Source of the DNA: Bacteroidales bacterium
Lineage (GTDB): Bacteria; Bacteroidota; Bacteroidia; Bacteroidales; Lentimicrobiaceae
Assembly: GCA_022837485.1 (NCBI GenBank)
Contig: JALHHH010000104.1
Coordinates: forward strand, 2,066 to 10,030
DNA: 7,965 nucleotides
Reading direction: 5' to 3'
Shown here: positions 1 through 6,906 of the stretch, in pieces
Layout: the number at the start of each line of letters is the position of its first letter
Numbering within the stretch: the stretch's first letter is position 1
Notes under the pieces: generated by a model
Databases searched by the model: none
Told to the model about the DNA's origin: nothing
The model's input: only the letters and a program-made list of their open reading frames with translations
Translations under genes and position numbers: made by a program

Positions 1-1435
1 CCCGCTGGGCTGAATAACCTTCCAAAATCAGGTTAATATATTTTTCCTGCTTGGCTTCCAGCAGTTTTTCCTGCTGTTCATGCGGAATATTGGCAGGCAC
101 GCCGAAAAAGAACTGCCGTTCGTATTTGCCAAGATTTAAAACCTCGAAGGCGCGGTAAGGCTTGCCCGCCTGTTTCAGTTCCCGCTGCACCTGGATCATG
201 CGCTTGCGGGTGGTGTGAATGGCAAATCTACCCAAATCACTGGCGATCCATTTTCTGCCCAGTTTCTCAGCCACTGCTGCTGTAGTGCCGCTGCCGCAGA
301 AAAAATCGGCAACTAGATCGCCCTCGTTGCTGCTGGCTTTGATGATACGCTCTAACAGGGCTTCGGGTTTTTGGGTGGGGTAATTTAAAAATTCTTCAGA
401 TCCTTTCAAGCCTATTTTTCTTACTGCTTCTTGGCGTACATTTCTAATATCAGTCCAAATATCATCTGCCAAAATTCCATTTGCTTCATCCAAATAGTAT
501 TTTAATCGTTTTGTCCCATTTTTTGTGACAAATATTTTCCCTTGTTTTTCGAATTCTTTGATTGATTCTTCAGAATAATCACCTAAAGTTTGCGATGCCC
601 ATCTTCTTCCATCAGGATCCACTTTAGTAAAGAAATTTTTAATATAATCTTCGCTATATGGCAAATAAATATTCTCAAAAATTCTTTTATCAGTTTTAGA
701 ATATGAGATTATAACATCATAATCTCTGGGGAACATTTTGGATTTTGTTTTTCCTCCTGTAGGTGTTGATCTCCTCCAAATGATTTGATTCAAATGATTG
801 TTAGAACCAAAAATGTCATCTAAAATTAGCCGCAAATAATTATTTAATCTCCAATCACAATGCACATAAATACTCCCGTCCTCTGCCAGCAACTGGTGCA
901 TCAGTTTCAGCCGTTCATACATCATGGAAAGGTAGGAAGAAATTCCTCGTCCCCAGGTGTCCCGGTAGGCGATCTCTTCGATAATGGACTGCTGTTTGGT
1001 CACGTCTTCGCCGTTCACGGTAATGTTGTAGGAAAAGTCCGCGCCCACGGCAAAGGGCGGGTCGATGTAAATCAGTTTCAGTCCGCCCTGTTTTTCAATC
1101 TCTTCCCGCAGGGGTCCGTTCACCAGCGATGAGAGAATCAGTTTATTGTCGCCCCAGATGAGTTTGTTGGTCCAGCCCTTGAGCTGCCTGCCCGTGGTGT
1201 CAAACAGGGTCGCCTGCTGCGGTTCAACTTCCTTGCGCGGTTCGTCAATATGTTCTATGGAATGGAAGGGCAAAACCGCGTTGGTCACGGTTTCATTTCG
1301 CCCGTTCCAGAAAAGGAAAACGTCCTCATCGTCGGCGTAGAGTTTGTAAATGTATTCCTTGGGCAGGGGTTTGCCCTGTTTTACCAATTCAATGATTTCG
1401 TGTTTTTCAGATTCAGTCATATTCAATTCTGTCAT
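1..1435 (-). CDS. mod: Type III-like restriction-modification DNA adenine methyltransferase (Mod), 3' end outside window
   Basis: The frame is open for 478 codons from the ATG at 1435-1433 to the left edge, so the C-terminus is missing. The protein should methylate the N6 of adenine in the recognition sequence of the paired restriction enzyme. Visible in order are WGDNK at residues 94-98, the catalytic DPPF motif (motif IV) at 125-128, YPTQKPEALLERII at 352-365, and the SAM-binding motif I DFFCGSGTT at 377-385. Motif IV before motif I is the beta-class order known for type III Mod proteins. The start has a modest ribosome binding site (GAGGG, about 8 bases upstream); a second ATG at 1420-1418 is an alternative. 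It lies 113 bases downstream of the Res gene on the same strand, so the two are probably cotranscribed. Residues of about 195-350, the expected target recognition domain, are much more AT-rich than the rest. A type II beta-class enzyme is possible, but the Res neighbour argues for type III. Confidence 0.92.
   Translation of the reverse strand, partial: MTELNMTESEKHEIIELVKQGKPLPKEYIYKLYADDEDVFLFWNGRNETVTNAVLPFHSIEHIDEPRKEVEPQQATLFDTTGRQLKGWTNKLIWGDNKLILSSLVNGPLREEIEKQGGLKLIYIDPPFAVGADFSYNITVNGEDVTKQQSIIEEIAYRDTWGRGISSYLSMMYERLKLMHQLLAEDGSIYVHCDWRLNNYLRLILDDIFGSNNHLNQIIWRRSTPTGGKTKSKMFPRDYDVIISYSKTDKRIFENIYLPYSEDYIKNFFTKVDPDGRRWASQTLGDYSEESIKEFEKQGKIFVTKNGTKRLKYYLDEANGILADDIWTDIRNVRQEAVRKIGLKGSEEFLNYPTQKPEALLERIIKASSNEGDLVADFFCGSGTTAAVAEKLGRKWIASDLGRFAIHTTRKRMIQVQRELKQAGKPYRAFEVLNLGKYERQFFFGVPANIPHEQQEKLLEAKQEKYINLILEGYSAQR
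385..850 (-). other. Low-GC segment inside mod matching the target recognition domain
   Basis: Hand counts of GC in 60-base lines give 50 % at 61-120, 35 % at 541-600, 20 % at 661-720, 50 % at 1021-1080 and 55 % at 1081-1140. Codons in the middle stretch favour AAA, ATT, TAT and GAT, while the flanks favour CTG, GGC, CCC and ACC. In beta-class methyltransferases the target recognition domain lies between the DPPF block and motif I, which is where this segment falls. The reading frame is intact across both junctions. This is best read as a domain replaced by recombination. Confidence 0.6.
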
Positions 1436-1476
1436 GTTTTTACCCTCTTTTCTTTACGTGGTTCACATACCCTTGA

Positions 1477-1513
1477 TGCTCTCTATGGTCTAAATCCTAG
1501 ACAGCAGAGAGCA
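1477..1513. repeat. Imperfect inverted repeat between res and mod
   Basis: The left arm TGCTCTCT (1477-1484) pairs perfectly with AGAGAGCA (1506-1513). Inside it GTCTA (1488-1492) pairs with TAGAC (1498-1502) around a 5-base loop. A 3x3 internal loop, which itself allows a central T-G pair, separates the two stems. In the operon transcript this would be a hairpin of 13 Watson-Crick pairs. No T-run follows it on the minus strand, so it is not a typical intrinsic terminator. A processing, attenuation or stability element between the two genes is possible but unproven. Confidence 0.6.
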
Positions 1514-1548
1514 CAAAGCAGGGGCAACGTTCACAAAGGTTATTCCCT

Positions 1549-4197
1549 TCATATCCCGAATAATTGAGCAATATTCCCAAATGTTCTTAGATCTCTTTGA
1601 TGCTTTTCCCATACCTCTTGCTTTATGTACAACGGAACATATCGATTTTCATTCTGCGCGTCGTTGACATCTTTACACCAAATCTGCAAGCGCTTGATTT
1701 TACGTACGTCATCCAGATCTTCCCTTCCCTTGGTTTCGGCGATGTAAATTTCACTTTCGCTTTTCTTAATCAGGAAATCGGGGAAAAACTCATGGATATT
1801 GCCGTCTTCGCCCTGGTATTCGATTTTAAATCCCAGCGACTGATAATTTTTGGCAAAAGAAATAATATCCGAGCAATTTTCCAGAAACGCGGCAAATTCC
1901 AGTTCAAACTGGCTATCCCCGATGATTTTATTAAATACGCTCTTCTGCGGCACCAGATAGGGCTGATTGTCCGCCACCAGTGGTTTGGCTTTAAGCAGAG
2001 AAATAAAGTTTTTGATTTGGGCAGAACCTTTGTCCCTGATGGTCAAATCATCAATCGCCTTTTTGAAAGCGCCATACAGGGTTTGCTTTGCCTCCACTTC
2101 GGAAAGATTGCGCAGCACGACAGGGTCTTCCAGGTTCACGTTTTTTCCGAACAACCTGTGCCGAATAAACTGCTCCACCTTGGGATAGAGAATGTTGAAC
2201 CCGCTCACCAGTCGGCTTTCCTTTAGAATTGCCTGCGTGAAAAATCCCACCACGTTTCGCCAGTCGGGCAGGGTGTCGGTGAACTCTATTTTATGGGAAA
2301 ACGCGCCGTCAATATCGGTAAACACGATTTCTTTCAGTTCGTTTTGGCTAAACTGCTTCAGAGCGACGGGCGTTATGATCATAGCGTCCACCTGAATATC
2401 TTCCAGATTTCTATAATCACGATGAATACGCGGCGACAGGACAGGCACGGGAATGTCCAGTTTATCCAGATCCTTTTTGTCATTGTCAGCGTCAATTTCC
2501 ACAATAATCGGATTGCGTGATTTTCCCGTTTCGCCCATTGGTCGGTAACTGAACTCCACGCCTTCGGTCTTGATGGATTCCACAAACTCGATAAATGCGG
2601 GCGTGCCCACCACCACCAGTTCTTCTTTTACCTCCATGCCAAACATTTTACGCAAACCTCTGCCCAGGGTCTGTTCGGGCAGAATTTTAGCGGGCGAACC
2701 ATAAGGGCGCAAACCGACAATGGTCGTCACATTACGCACGTCCCAGCCTTCCCGCAGCATCATCACCGAAACCACGGCTTTGTAAGGCGACGTGTCCTCA
2801 TCCACGGCGTCCGCTGCTTTGCGCAGTTGTTCCAGTTCCTCCTTGTCCCGTTTGGATGCCGCACTTTCCGATATTTCACCACTCTTTTTGGTATGGATGA
2901 GCAAAACGGAATCCTTGAATTCAGGATAATTGGCTTCGAGATAATCTTTGGTCTGATTGGCTTCTTTTGTGTCCAGCGTCATCACAAACAGGATGGGCGT
3001 TTCAGCACTTTTCAGTTCTTCAAACTGTTTTTTCCACTCGATGTAACCAAGATGGATATAGTCTTTATAACGCTCCACAAACTGGAATGACGTCTTTTCA
3101 TGCAACTTTGCCCGCGACGCTTCATCCGGCAAAACAGGCGATTTAACAATATTCTGTTTGATGGCTTCCACTAACGGATAATCGCACACGGTTTGCACAA
3201 AAATAGCGCCGTTGTTGTGTTTTGGAGTGGCTGTGTTGTCTATTTGCAGCGAAATGCCCCTTCTCTGTTTCAATTTCAAATGATTGTTGATGTCTACGAT
3301 GCTCTTAAACCACTGCATGTTATCATCGTGAATATGATGCGCCTCGTCATTCATCACCACCAGGTCTTTGATTTTACTGCTGCGCACCACTTTTTCCAAA
3401 TCCATGCCTTTGGACGTGTCCGCGTCGGGCGATGGCTTTTTGCCTAAAAATTCCTCTTCCAGTGAAGGTTCCCTGTCTTCATTCAGATACACACGGTGAA
3501 TGTTGGTCAAAAACAAGTTGCCTTCTTCGGTAATCGGTTTCAGTTCATCCTGAATGTGCAGGGTCAGGTGAAAATCGTTCTGCCAGTCTCGGTCGAAATA
3601 ATCGTTTTCAGGTATAAGCGGATCTTCTCTAAAAATTTTGAAGTCATTGAAATCTTTAAGCAGGCGATTTAATACGATGATGTTCGGGGCGATGATGAGA
3701 AAATTTCGGGAAAGATCGGATTCTGCTTCATAAAGTTTGTGGAAATAAGACCAGACCAAGGCAAGGCTCAACACCTTGGTTTTTCCCGAGCCCGTTGCCA
3801 TTTTAATTACATATCTTGGCCAGGTTTCAGGAAACATTCCTGTGCTGATTCTGCCTGACGAATCGAACCGCATCAGTTCAAATTTGTCTCTGGCTTTTGC
3901 TACTTCATACAGGTAAATAATTGACTCAATGGCTTCCCGCTGGGCAAAATAGTATTGAAATACATGTTCGTTTTTCTTATGCCCATCGGGTTTAAACCAG
4001 AATTGCAACAAGGCTTTTGTGGTGTCGGAAGCACCAGAATAATCGCTGTCTCTCCATTGTTTTAACGCCAGGCGTATTTTATAAACCAGCGGCGGTATGA
4101 GCTGCTCATAGGCTTTTTCCTCCAAATCTTCCTGCGACGGTGCCCACCGGATTCCCGGGTCAAGTATTTGAAAGGGATTCTGGTGAAATTCATTCAT
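1549..4197 (-). CDS. res: Type III-like restriction endonuclease subunit Res (SF2 helicase plus PD-(D/E)xK nuclease)
   Basis: This 882-residue protein is the ATP-dependent translocase and nuclease partner of Mod. The N-terminal part has a Q-like stretch near 80-90 (FQYYFAQREAI). Walker A ATGSGKT is at 134-140, the DEAH box (NDEAHH) at 284-287, and motif III TATP at 322-325. LREGWDV at 481-487 and the arginine-finger motif VI QTLGRGLRK at 509-517 follow. Near the C-terminus FFPDFLI (P806, D807) followed by ETK (821-823) forms a PD-(D/E)xK nuclease centre. All key residues look intact. Classic type III Res proteins are somewhat longer (EcoP15I is about 970 residues). The start is supported by AGAGGTGG (4206-4213) 8 bases before ATG. 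It precedes mod in the operon, the reverse of the usual order. It ends in TGA at 1551-1549. Confidence 0.93.
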   Translation of the reverse strand: MNEFHQNPFQILDPGIRWAPSQEDLEEKAYEQLIPPLVYKIRLALKQWRDSDYSGASDTTKALLQFWFKPDGHKKNEHVFQYYFAQREAIESIIYLYEVAKARDKFELMRFDSSGRISTGMFPETWPRYVIKMATGSGKTKVLSLALVWSYFHKLYEAESDLSRNFLIIAPNIIVLNRLLKDFNDFKIFREDPLIPENDYFDRDWQNDFHLTLHIQDELKPITEEGNLFLTNIHRVYLNEDREPSLEEEFLGKKPSPDADTSKGMDLEKVVRSSKIKDLVVMNDEAHHIHDDNMQWFKSIVDINNHLKLKQRRGISLQIDNTATPKHNNGAIFVQTVCDYPLVEAIKQNIVKSPVLPDEASRAKLHEKTSFQFVERYKDYIHLGYIEWKKQFEELKSAETPILFVMTLDTKEANQTKDYLEANYPEFKDSVLLIHTKKSGEISESAASKRDKEELEQLRKAADAVDEDTSPYKAVVSVMMLREGWDVRNVTTIVGLRPYGSPAKILPEQTLGRGLRKMFGMEVKEELVVVGTPAFIEFVESIKTEGVEFSYRPMGETGKSRNPIIVEIDADNDKKDLDKLDIPVPVLSPRIHRDYRNLEDIQVDAMIITPVALKQFSQNELKEIVFTDIDGAFSHKIEFTDTLPDWRNVVGFFTQAILKESRLVSGFNILYPKVEQFIRHRLFGKNVNLEDPVVLRNLSEVEAKQTLYGAFKKAIDDLTIRDKGSAQIKNFISLLKAKPLVADNQPYLVPQKSVFNKIIGDSQFELEFAAFLENCSDIISFAKNYQSLGFKIEYQGEDGNIHEFFPDFLIKKSESEIYIAETKGREDLDDVRKIKRLQIWCKDVNDAQNENRYVPLYIKQEVWEKHQRDLRTFGNIAQLFGI

Positions 4198-4205
4198 CTG
4201 TTAGT

Positions 4206-4213
4206 CCACCTCT
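4206..4213 (-). promoter_or_regulatory. Ribosome binding site of res
   Basis: On the minus strand the bases read AGAGGTGG, 8 bases before the ATG at 4197. It decides between this start and a nearby out-of-frame ATG at 4193-4191. I could not pick a convincing promoter further upstream. Confidence 0.6.
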
Positions 4214-4465
4214 TGTCGTTTGTTCATTTTTAAGAATTTGTTCGGTAAAACGAGATCGGTTACTTCCCGCCGCGAGCACAACACTAAAGGAAGTCCTCAA
4301 TCTGTTTAAGTGCCTTCAACAATCGTGATGAGCTACGTGCGACTTCGCGAAAAAAGCCTCCAAAAGATTAGTGGTGGTCTCACTGGACTAATCAAAAAAT
4401 GTAACTTGGTTCACTTGAATGTTATCACAAGAGATGAAGCAAACAGAAATCATTAAGGCTATTTT
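4214..4465. other. Intergenic stretch, no gene seen
   Basis: This lies between the divergent res gene and the plus-strand cluster and should hold the res promoter, but no clear -35/-10 pair stands out. One stem-loop is visible: GATTAGT (4366-4372) pairs with ACTAATC (4387-4393) over a 14-base loop. On the minus strand it is followed by TTTTGG, on the plus strand by a run of six A. It could be a weak minus-strand terminator. No credible coding frame was found. Confidence 0.4.
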
Positions 4466-4635
4466 GATCTCATCCATGATATTTGATTCGTCAACGATGT
4501 GACGTTGATGAATTTACGTTTTCTATCGAAATACGTGTAATCATATTGCTCAAAACCGACTTCGCACAAAACGCGATAATCTCAGAGCAATCCTTTTCTG
4601 GTTTTGGTATCAATGTAACAAGTGGTATATTGATC
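4466..4635 (+). repeat. Diverged direct repeat, copy A
   Basis: This copy matches 7498-7663 in the same orientation. The core 4468-4581 aligns without gaps to 7501-7614 at 85 of 114 positions by hand count (about 75 %). Shared blocks include TCTCATCCAT, AACGATGTGAC, TGATGAATTT, AATCATATT and AAAACGCGAT. After a less similar stretch both copies end in ATATTGATC. In one minus-strand frame the copies give related peptides (KFINVTSLTNQISWMR here, KFISVTSLANLIKWMR in copy B), but copy A has stops on both sides, so a decayed coding sequence is possible. It ends about 75 bases before the ribosome binding site of the FGE-like gene, so a shared regulatory region is the alternative. Confidence 0.65.
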
Positions 4636-4711
4636 GTATGAGTGCATTGCACAGCTTGCCGTATGTTGCCTGAGTTTTGACGTGCTTACTCCGAGCCGAG
4701 ACCTAGCCTAT

Positions 4712-4798
4712 GGAGGTGTGTTAATGAAGAAAGTGTTATTGCCTGCATTCTATTGCTGGCAGCTCTTTCGCTGTCAAGAAACGGAGAACTCGTACTAG
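4712..4798 (+). other. Ribosome binding site and out-of-frame signal-peptide start of the FGE-like gene
   Basis: GGAGGTG (4712-4718) sits 5 bases before ATG at 4724. That ATG opens MKKVLLPAF, the beginning of a normal signal peptide, but its frame continues as YCWQLFRC and stops at TAG 4796-4798 after 24 residues. The hydrophobic core LLAALSLS lies in the frame of the downstream protein instead. Adding one base near 4750 would join them into one uninterrupted export signal. This is best explained as a one-base deletion (or a sequencing error) in the leader. No slippery heptamer for programmed frameshifting is evident. Confidence 0.75.
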
Positions 4799-5538
4799 TC
4801 GAAAAGGGCAGTTTCACGATGGGCGACACGTGGGGAGATGGATACAGTAATGAAAAACCGACCTACAAGGTGACACTCACATACGACTTCTATATAGGCA
4901 AGTATGAAACCACATTCGACGAGTACGACGCCTTCTGTGAAGCAATGGGCAGGAGCAAACCCAACGATCAGGATTGGGGGAGGGTAACTAGACCTGCGAT
5001 CAATGTCAGTTGGTCGGATGCGATGGCATACTGTAACTGGTTGAGCGAGAAATATAGACTTCCGAAGGCATATGACGATAAGGGAAACTTGCTGGACAAA
5101 GACGGAATGATAACAACAGATCCATCGAAGGTGGTCGGCTACCGGTTACCTACTGAAGCCGAATGGGAATACGCGGCCAGGGGAGGAAACAAGAGCCAGG
5201 GTTACAAGTATGCCGGTAGCGATAATGTTAGTGATGTTGCCTGGTACTCTTCGAACTCCGGCAACAAGACTCAAGAAGTTGGGACGAAAGCCTTTAACGA
5301 ACTGGAAATATACGATATGTCCGGGAACGTATGGGAATGGTGTTCAGACTGGTATGGAAGCTACTCTAGCTCGGCACAGACCAACCCATACAACAGTATA
5401 ACTGGTTCCCGCCGGGTGAATCGTGGCGGCAGCTGGCTCCACGTCGCGACTAGCGTGCGGGTAGCTAACCGCGGCCGCAGCACCCCTACTTCCGCGAACT
5501 ACGGCCTGGGTTTTCGTATTGCAAGGACGGTGCATTAG
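4753..5538 (+). CDS. FGE-sulfatase (SUMF1)/C-type lectin fold protein with DGR-like variable C-terminus; start frameshifted
   Basis: This 261-codon open frame has no good ribosome binding site of its own; the native start is almost certainly ATG 4724, now out of frame. Family marks, numbered from the TTG at 4753, are LVEKGSFTMGD at 15-25, INVSWSDAMAYCNWL at 83-97, RLPTEAEWEYAARGG at 131-145, DMSGNVWEWCSDWYG at 188-202, RGGSW at 224-228 and GFR at 253-255. Together they span the whole domain. The two active-site cysteines of true formylglycine-generating enzymes would fall just after GGSW, where the protein has H230 and V235, so catalysis by that route is unlikely. A binding or display protein is more likely. 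With the leader repaired it would be exported. The last 45 residues carry the signature of a DGR variable region. The gene heads the plus-strand cluster. It may now be a pseudogene, or be expressed without export. Confidence 0.85.
   Translation: MLAALSLSRNGELVLVEKGSFTMGDTWGDGYSNEKPTYKVTLTYDFYIGKYETTFDEYDAFCEAMGRSKPNDQDWGRVTRPAINVSWSDAMAYCNWLSEKYRLPKAYDDKGNLLDKDGMITTDPSKVVGYRLPTEAEWEYAARGGNKSQGYKYAGSDNVSDVAWYSSNSGNKTQEVGTKAFNELEIYDMSGNVWEWCSDWYGSYSSSAQTNPYNSITGSRRVNRGGSWLHVATSVRVANRGRSTPTSANYGLGFRIARTVH
5410..5516 (+). repeat. Probable DGR variable region (VR) in the FGE-like gene
   Basis: Between GGSW and LGFR many codons end in C and differ from AAC only at positions 1 and 2: CTC 5437, CAC 5440, GTC 5443, AGC 5452, AAC 5467, GGC 5473, CGC 5476, AGC 5479, TCC 5491, AAC 5497, TAC 5500 and GGC 5503. 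This is what adenine-directed mutagenesis of AAC codons produces. Adenine falls to 17 of 120 (14 %) in 5401-5520, from 39 of 120 (about 32 %) in 5281-5400. GC rises from about 47 % at 5281-5340 to 65 %. The variable codons sit where the lectin fold exposes its ligand-binding surface in known DGR targets. The segment ending GGCCTGGGTTTTCGT is where an initiation-of-homing site would be expected. No template repeat or reverse transcriptase lies in the window. Confidence 0.65.
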
Positions 5539-5636
5539 GTTCTATGAACTTCAGGATAATAGTGCCATTTGAGTTGTGAAACATTCTTTATTGTGACATC
5601 TTCGGGGAAGCTGAAACGAGTATAGGGAGGACAACT

Positions 5637-5744
5637 GTGAGAAGAATCTTGTTTCTAATAGTTCTGTTTGCTTCAATGCTTTCTATTGCGATGACACCTA
5701 CTGCTCTTGAATCTGCGGGAACAACCAGTATGTACTGCAAATAA
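5637..5744 (+). CDS. Small signal-peptide-like ORF, 35 residues
   Basis: GTG at 5637 is preceded by AGGGAGGA at 5 bases, a strong ribosome binding site. The product starts RRILFLIVLFASML, a charged end plus hydrophobic core as in an export signal, followed by a polar tail of about 17 residues ending SMYCK and TAA at 5742-5744. It lies 98 bases after the FGE-like gene and 33 bases before the next start. It may be a true small secreted or membrane peptide, or the stub of a longer exported protein cut short by mutation. I do not recognise it. Confidence 0.45.
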   Translation: MRRILFLIVLFASMLSIAMTPTALESAGTTSMYCK

Positions 5745-5777
5745 TCCTGTTCAATATATAGATTGGGAGGAGATCAA

Positions 5778-6320
5778 ATGGGGGATATTAGCGAGTGGAT
5801 TAAAACATGTATTACAAGCGCTATTGGTGCAGGAATAGTTGGTCTAGTATCCATAGCAGTTTTCTTCATCACTTTCCGGCATGAGCGAAAAAGGACTATC
5901 TTCCAGTGCTTATATTCAGGTAAGTTAGAACTCTATTCAAAGTTAATGGAAGAGCTCAAAGGAATTCATGAAACCGCTTCCAAATCACTAAACAGGAGAT
6001 TGCTCAGTAGAAACAATGATTTTATCAAGTCTTTGAAAATTCAGAGTAGCTATTTGCCAAGTCTAAAATTGCTGGCTCCGACTGACGTGATTGATAAAGC
6101 TGAAATGGTTATTAGGTCCATAAAAGATAGAATAGAACCTTTGCTTGAAAAGAGTGAAATAGGCAGAGACGTACTTCCTCGGATAACGGCTATTGGGTCG
6201 CAAGATAGTAGAGAGCTTTCTGAACTGGAGAGGCTGGACAGAGAAATAATGGATAGTTGTAACGAACTTGCACATCTTCTTAGGAAGGACCTAGGTGCCT
6301 TAGATGAAATTGGCCTGTGA
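5778..6320 (+). CDS. Single-pass membrane protein of unknown function
   Basis: The protein is 180 residues. The ATG at 5778 is chosen over an upstream TTG at 5763 because GGGAGGAG (5765-5772) sits 5 bases before it and overlaps the alternative start. Residues 11-33 form one transmembrane helix (ITSAIGAGIVGLVSIAVFF), followed at once by the basic cluster RHERKR. This predicts a short N-terminus outside and about 145 residues in the cytoplasm. The cytoplasmic part is rich in Lys, Glu, Leu and Ser and looks largely alpha-helical. I see no catalytic motif. It ends with TGA 27 bases before the next gene, so cotranscription is likely. Membrane-anchored regulator or scaffold would be speculation. 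Confidence 0.8.
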   Translation: MGDISEWIKTCITSAIGAGIVGLVSIAVFFITFRHERKRTIFQCLYSGKLELYSKLMEELKGIHETASKSLNRRLLSRNNDFIKSLKIQSSYLPSLKLLAPTDVIDKAEMVIRSIKDRIEPLLEKSEIGRDVLPRITAIGSQDSRELSELERLDREIMDSCNELAHLLRKDLGALDEIGL

Positions 6321-6347
6321 AATCTGGCAACGTAAGGAGGCGGAAGG

Positions 6348-6842
6348 ATGAGAGAAAGAATTCTAATCGTCGCTCTTGTGGTCATTTCTGTGACTACGTT
6401 CGCTCTTATATATGCAACTACCGAATACGGTGAGAAGGTAGTTTTGTACGAAGATGGAACTTGGGAGCTACTAGGAACCGAAATGCTAAGCGCCAAAGAG
6501 GCTCCTATCAAGGTTCTGAAAGCAACACTTGAAGACGAATTTACTGTGAGTGTCAAAGTCAAGAATGTTGCGTACAAGACTATCAAAGCCTATCGGATGC
6601 GGTTTATTATGTTTGATGATTTTGGTACTGAATTGTGGTTACCTTATTCTTCGTACATCAGTCAGAGTTTGAAAAACTTCGTTCGAAACGTTGAATATAC
6701 TCACAAATGGGAACTCGATGTTAGACAGGCAACAAGTTTCTACGCATACCCGATAGAGGTGGTCTTCGAAGACGGGACAAATTGGCTACTCTCGTCAACA
6801 GAAGAAGAGAAAATCAAACAGAGTATAGATGCAATTCGTTGA
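6348..6842 (+). CDS. Exported protein with two DGT-W motifs, unknown function
   Basis: The protein is 164 residues. The start is fixed by AAGGAGG (6334-6340), 7 bases before ATG. Residues 5-23 are a hydrophobic export signal or anchor (ILIVALVVISVTTFALIYA), with possible cleavage after A23. Just after it comes VVLYEDGTWELL (31-42), a short beta motif common at the start of small secreted bacterial domains. A similar stretch VVFEDGTNWLLS closes the domain at 138-149. Between them VSVKVKNVAYKTIKAYRMRF (68-87) resembles extracytoplasmic beta-sandwich domains of unknown function of the FxLYD/DUF5780 kind; that match is from memory only. It is probably a secreted or membrane-tethered accessory protein. 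Confidence 0.8.
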   Translation: MRERILIVALVVISVTTFALIYATTEYGEKVVLYEDGTWELLGTEMLSAKEAPIKVLKATLEDEFTVSVKVKNVAYKTIKAYRMRFIMFDDFGTELWLPYSSYISQSLKNFVRNVEYTHKWELDVRQATSFYAYPIEVVFEDGTNWLLSSTEEEKIKQSIDAIR

Positions 6843-6906
6843 TATGCACTCACAACATCGATTTCTTCGAAACTGATACCAAAAAGCACGCTAAGGAGGT
6901 AGTTTT

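Noticed and set aside
1597..2226. A 209-codon plus-strand open frame, and others antisense to res
   Set aside because: They lie fully inside the res gene on the other strand, have no ribosome binding sites, and give low-complexity Phe/Leu-rich translations typical of antisense shadows.
4636..4711. Sigma70 promoter for the plus-strand cluster (TTGCAC 4646 or TTGACG 4677 as -35)
   Set aside because: Neither has a good -10 at 16-18 bases; TTGACG to TAGCCT is 21 bases apart. Too weak to call.
4724..4798. Programmed ribosomal frameshift joining the leader to the FGE-like protein
   Set aside because: There is no slippery heptamer in the overlap and no clear downstream stimulator, so a simple indel is the more economical explanation.
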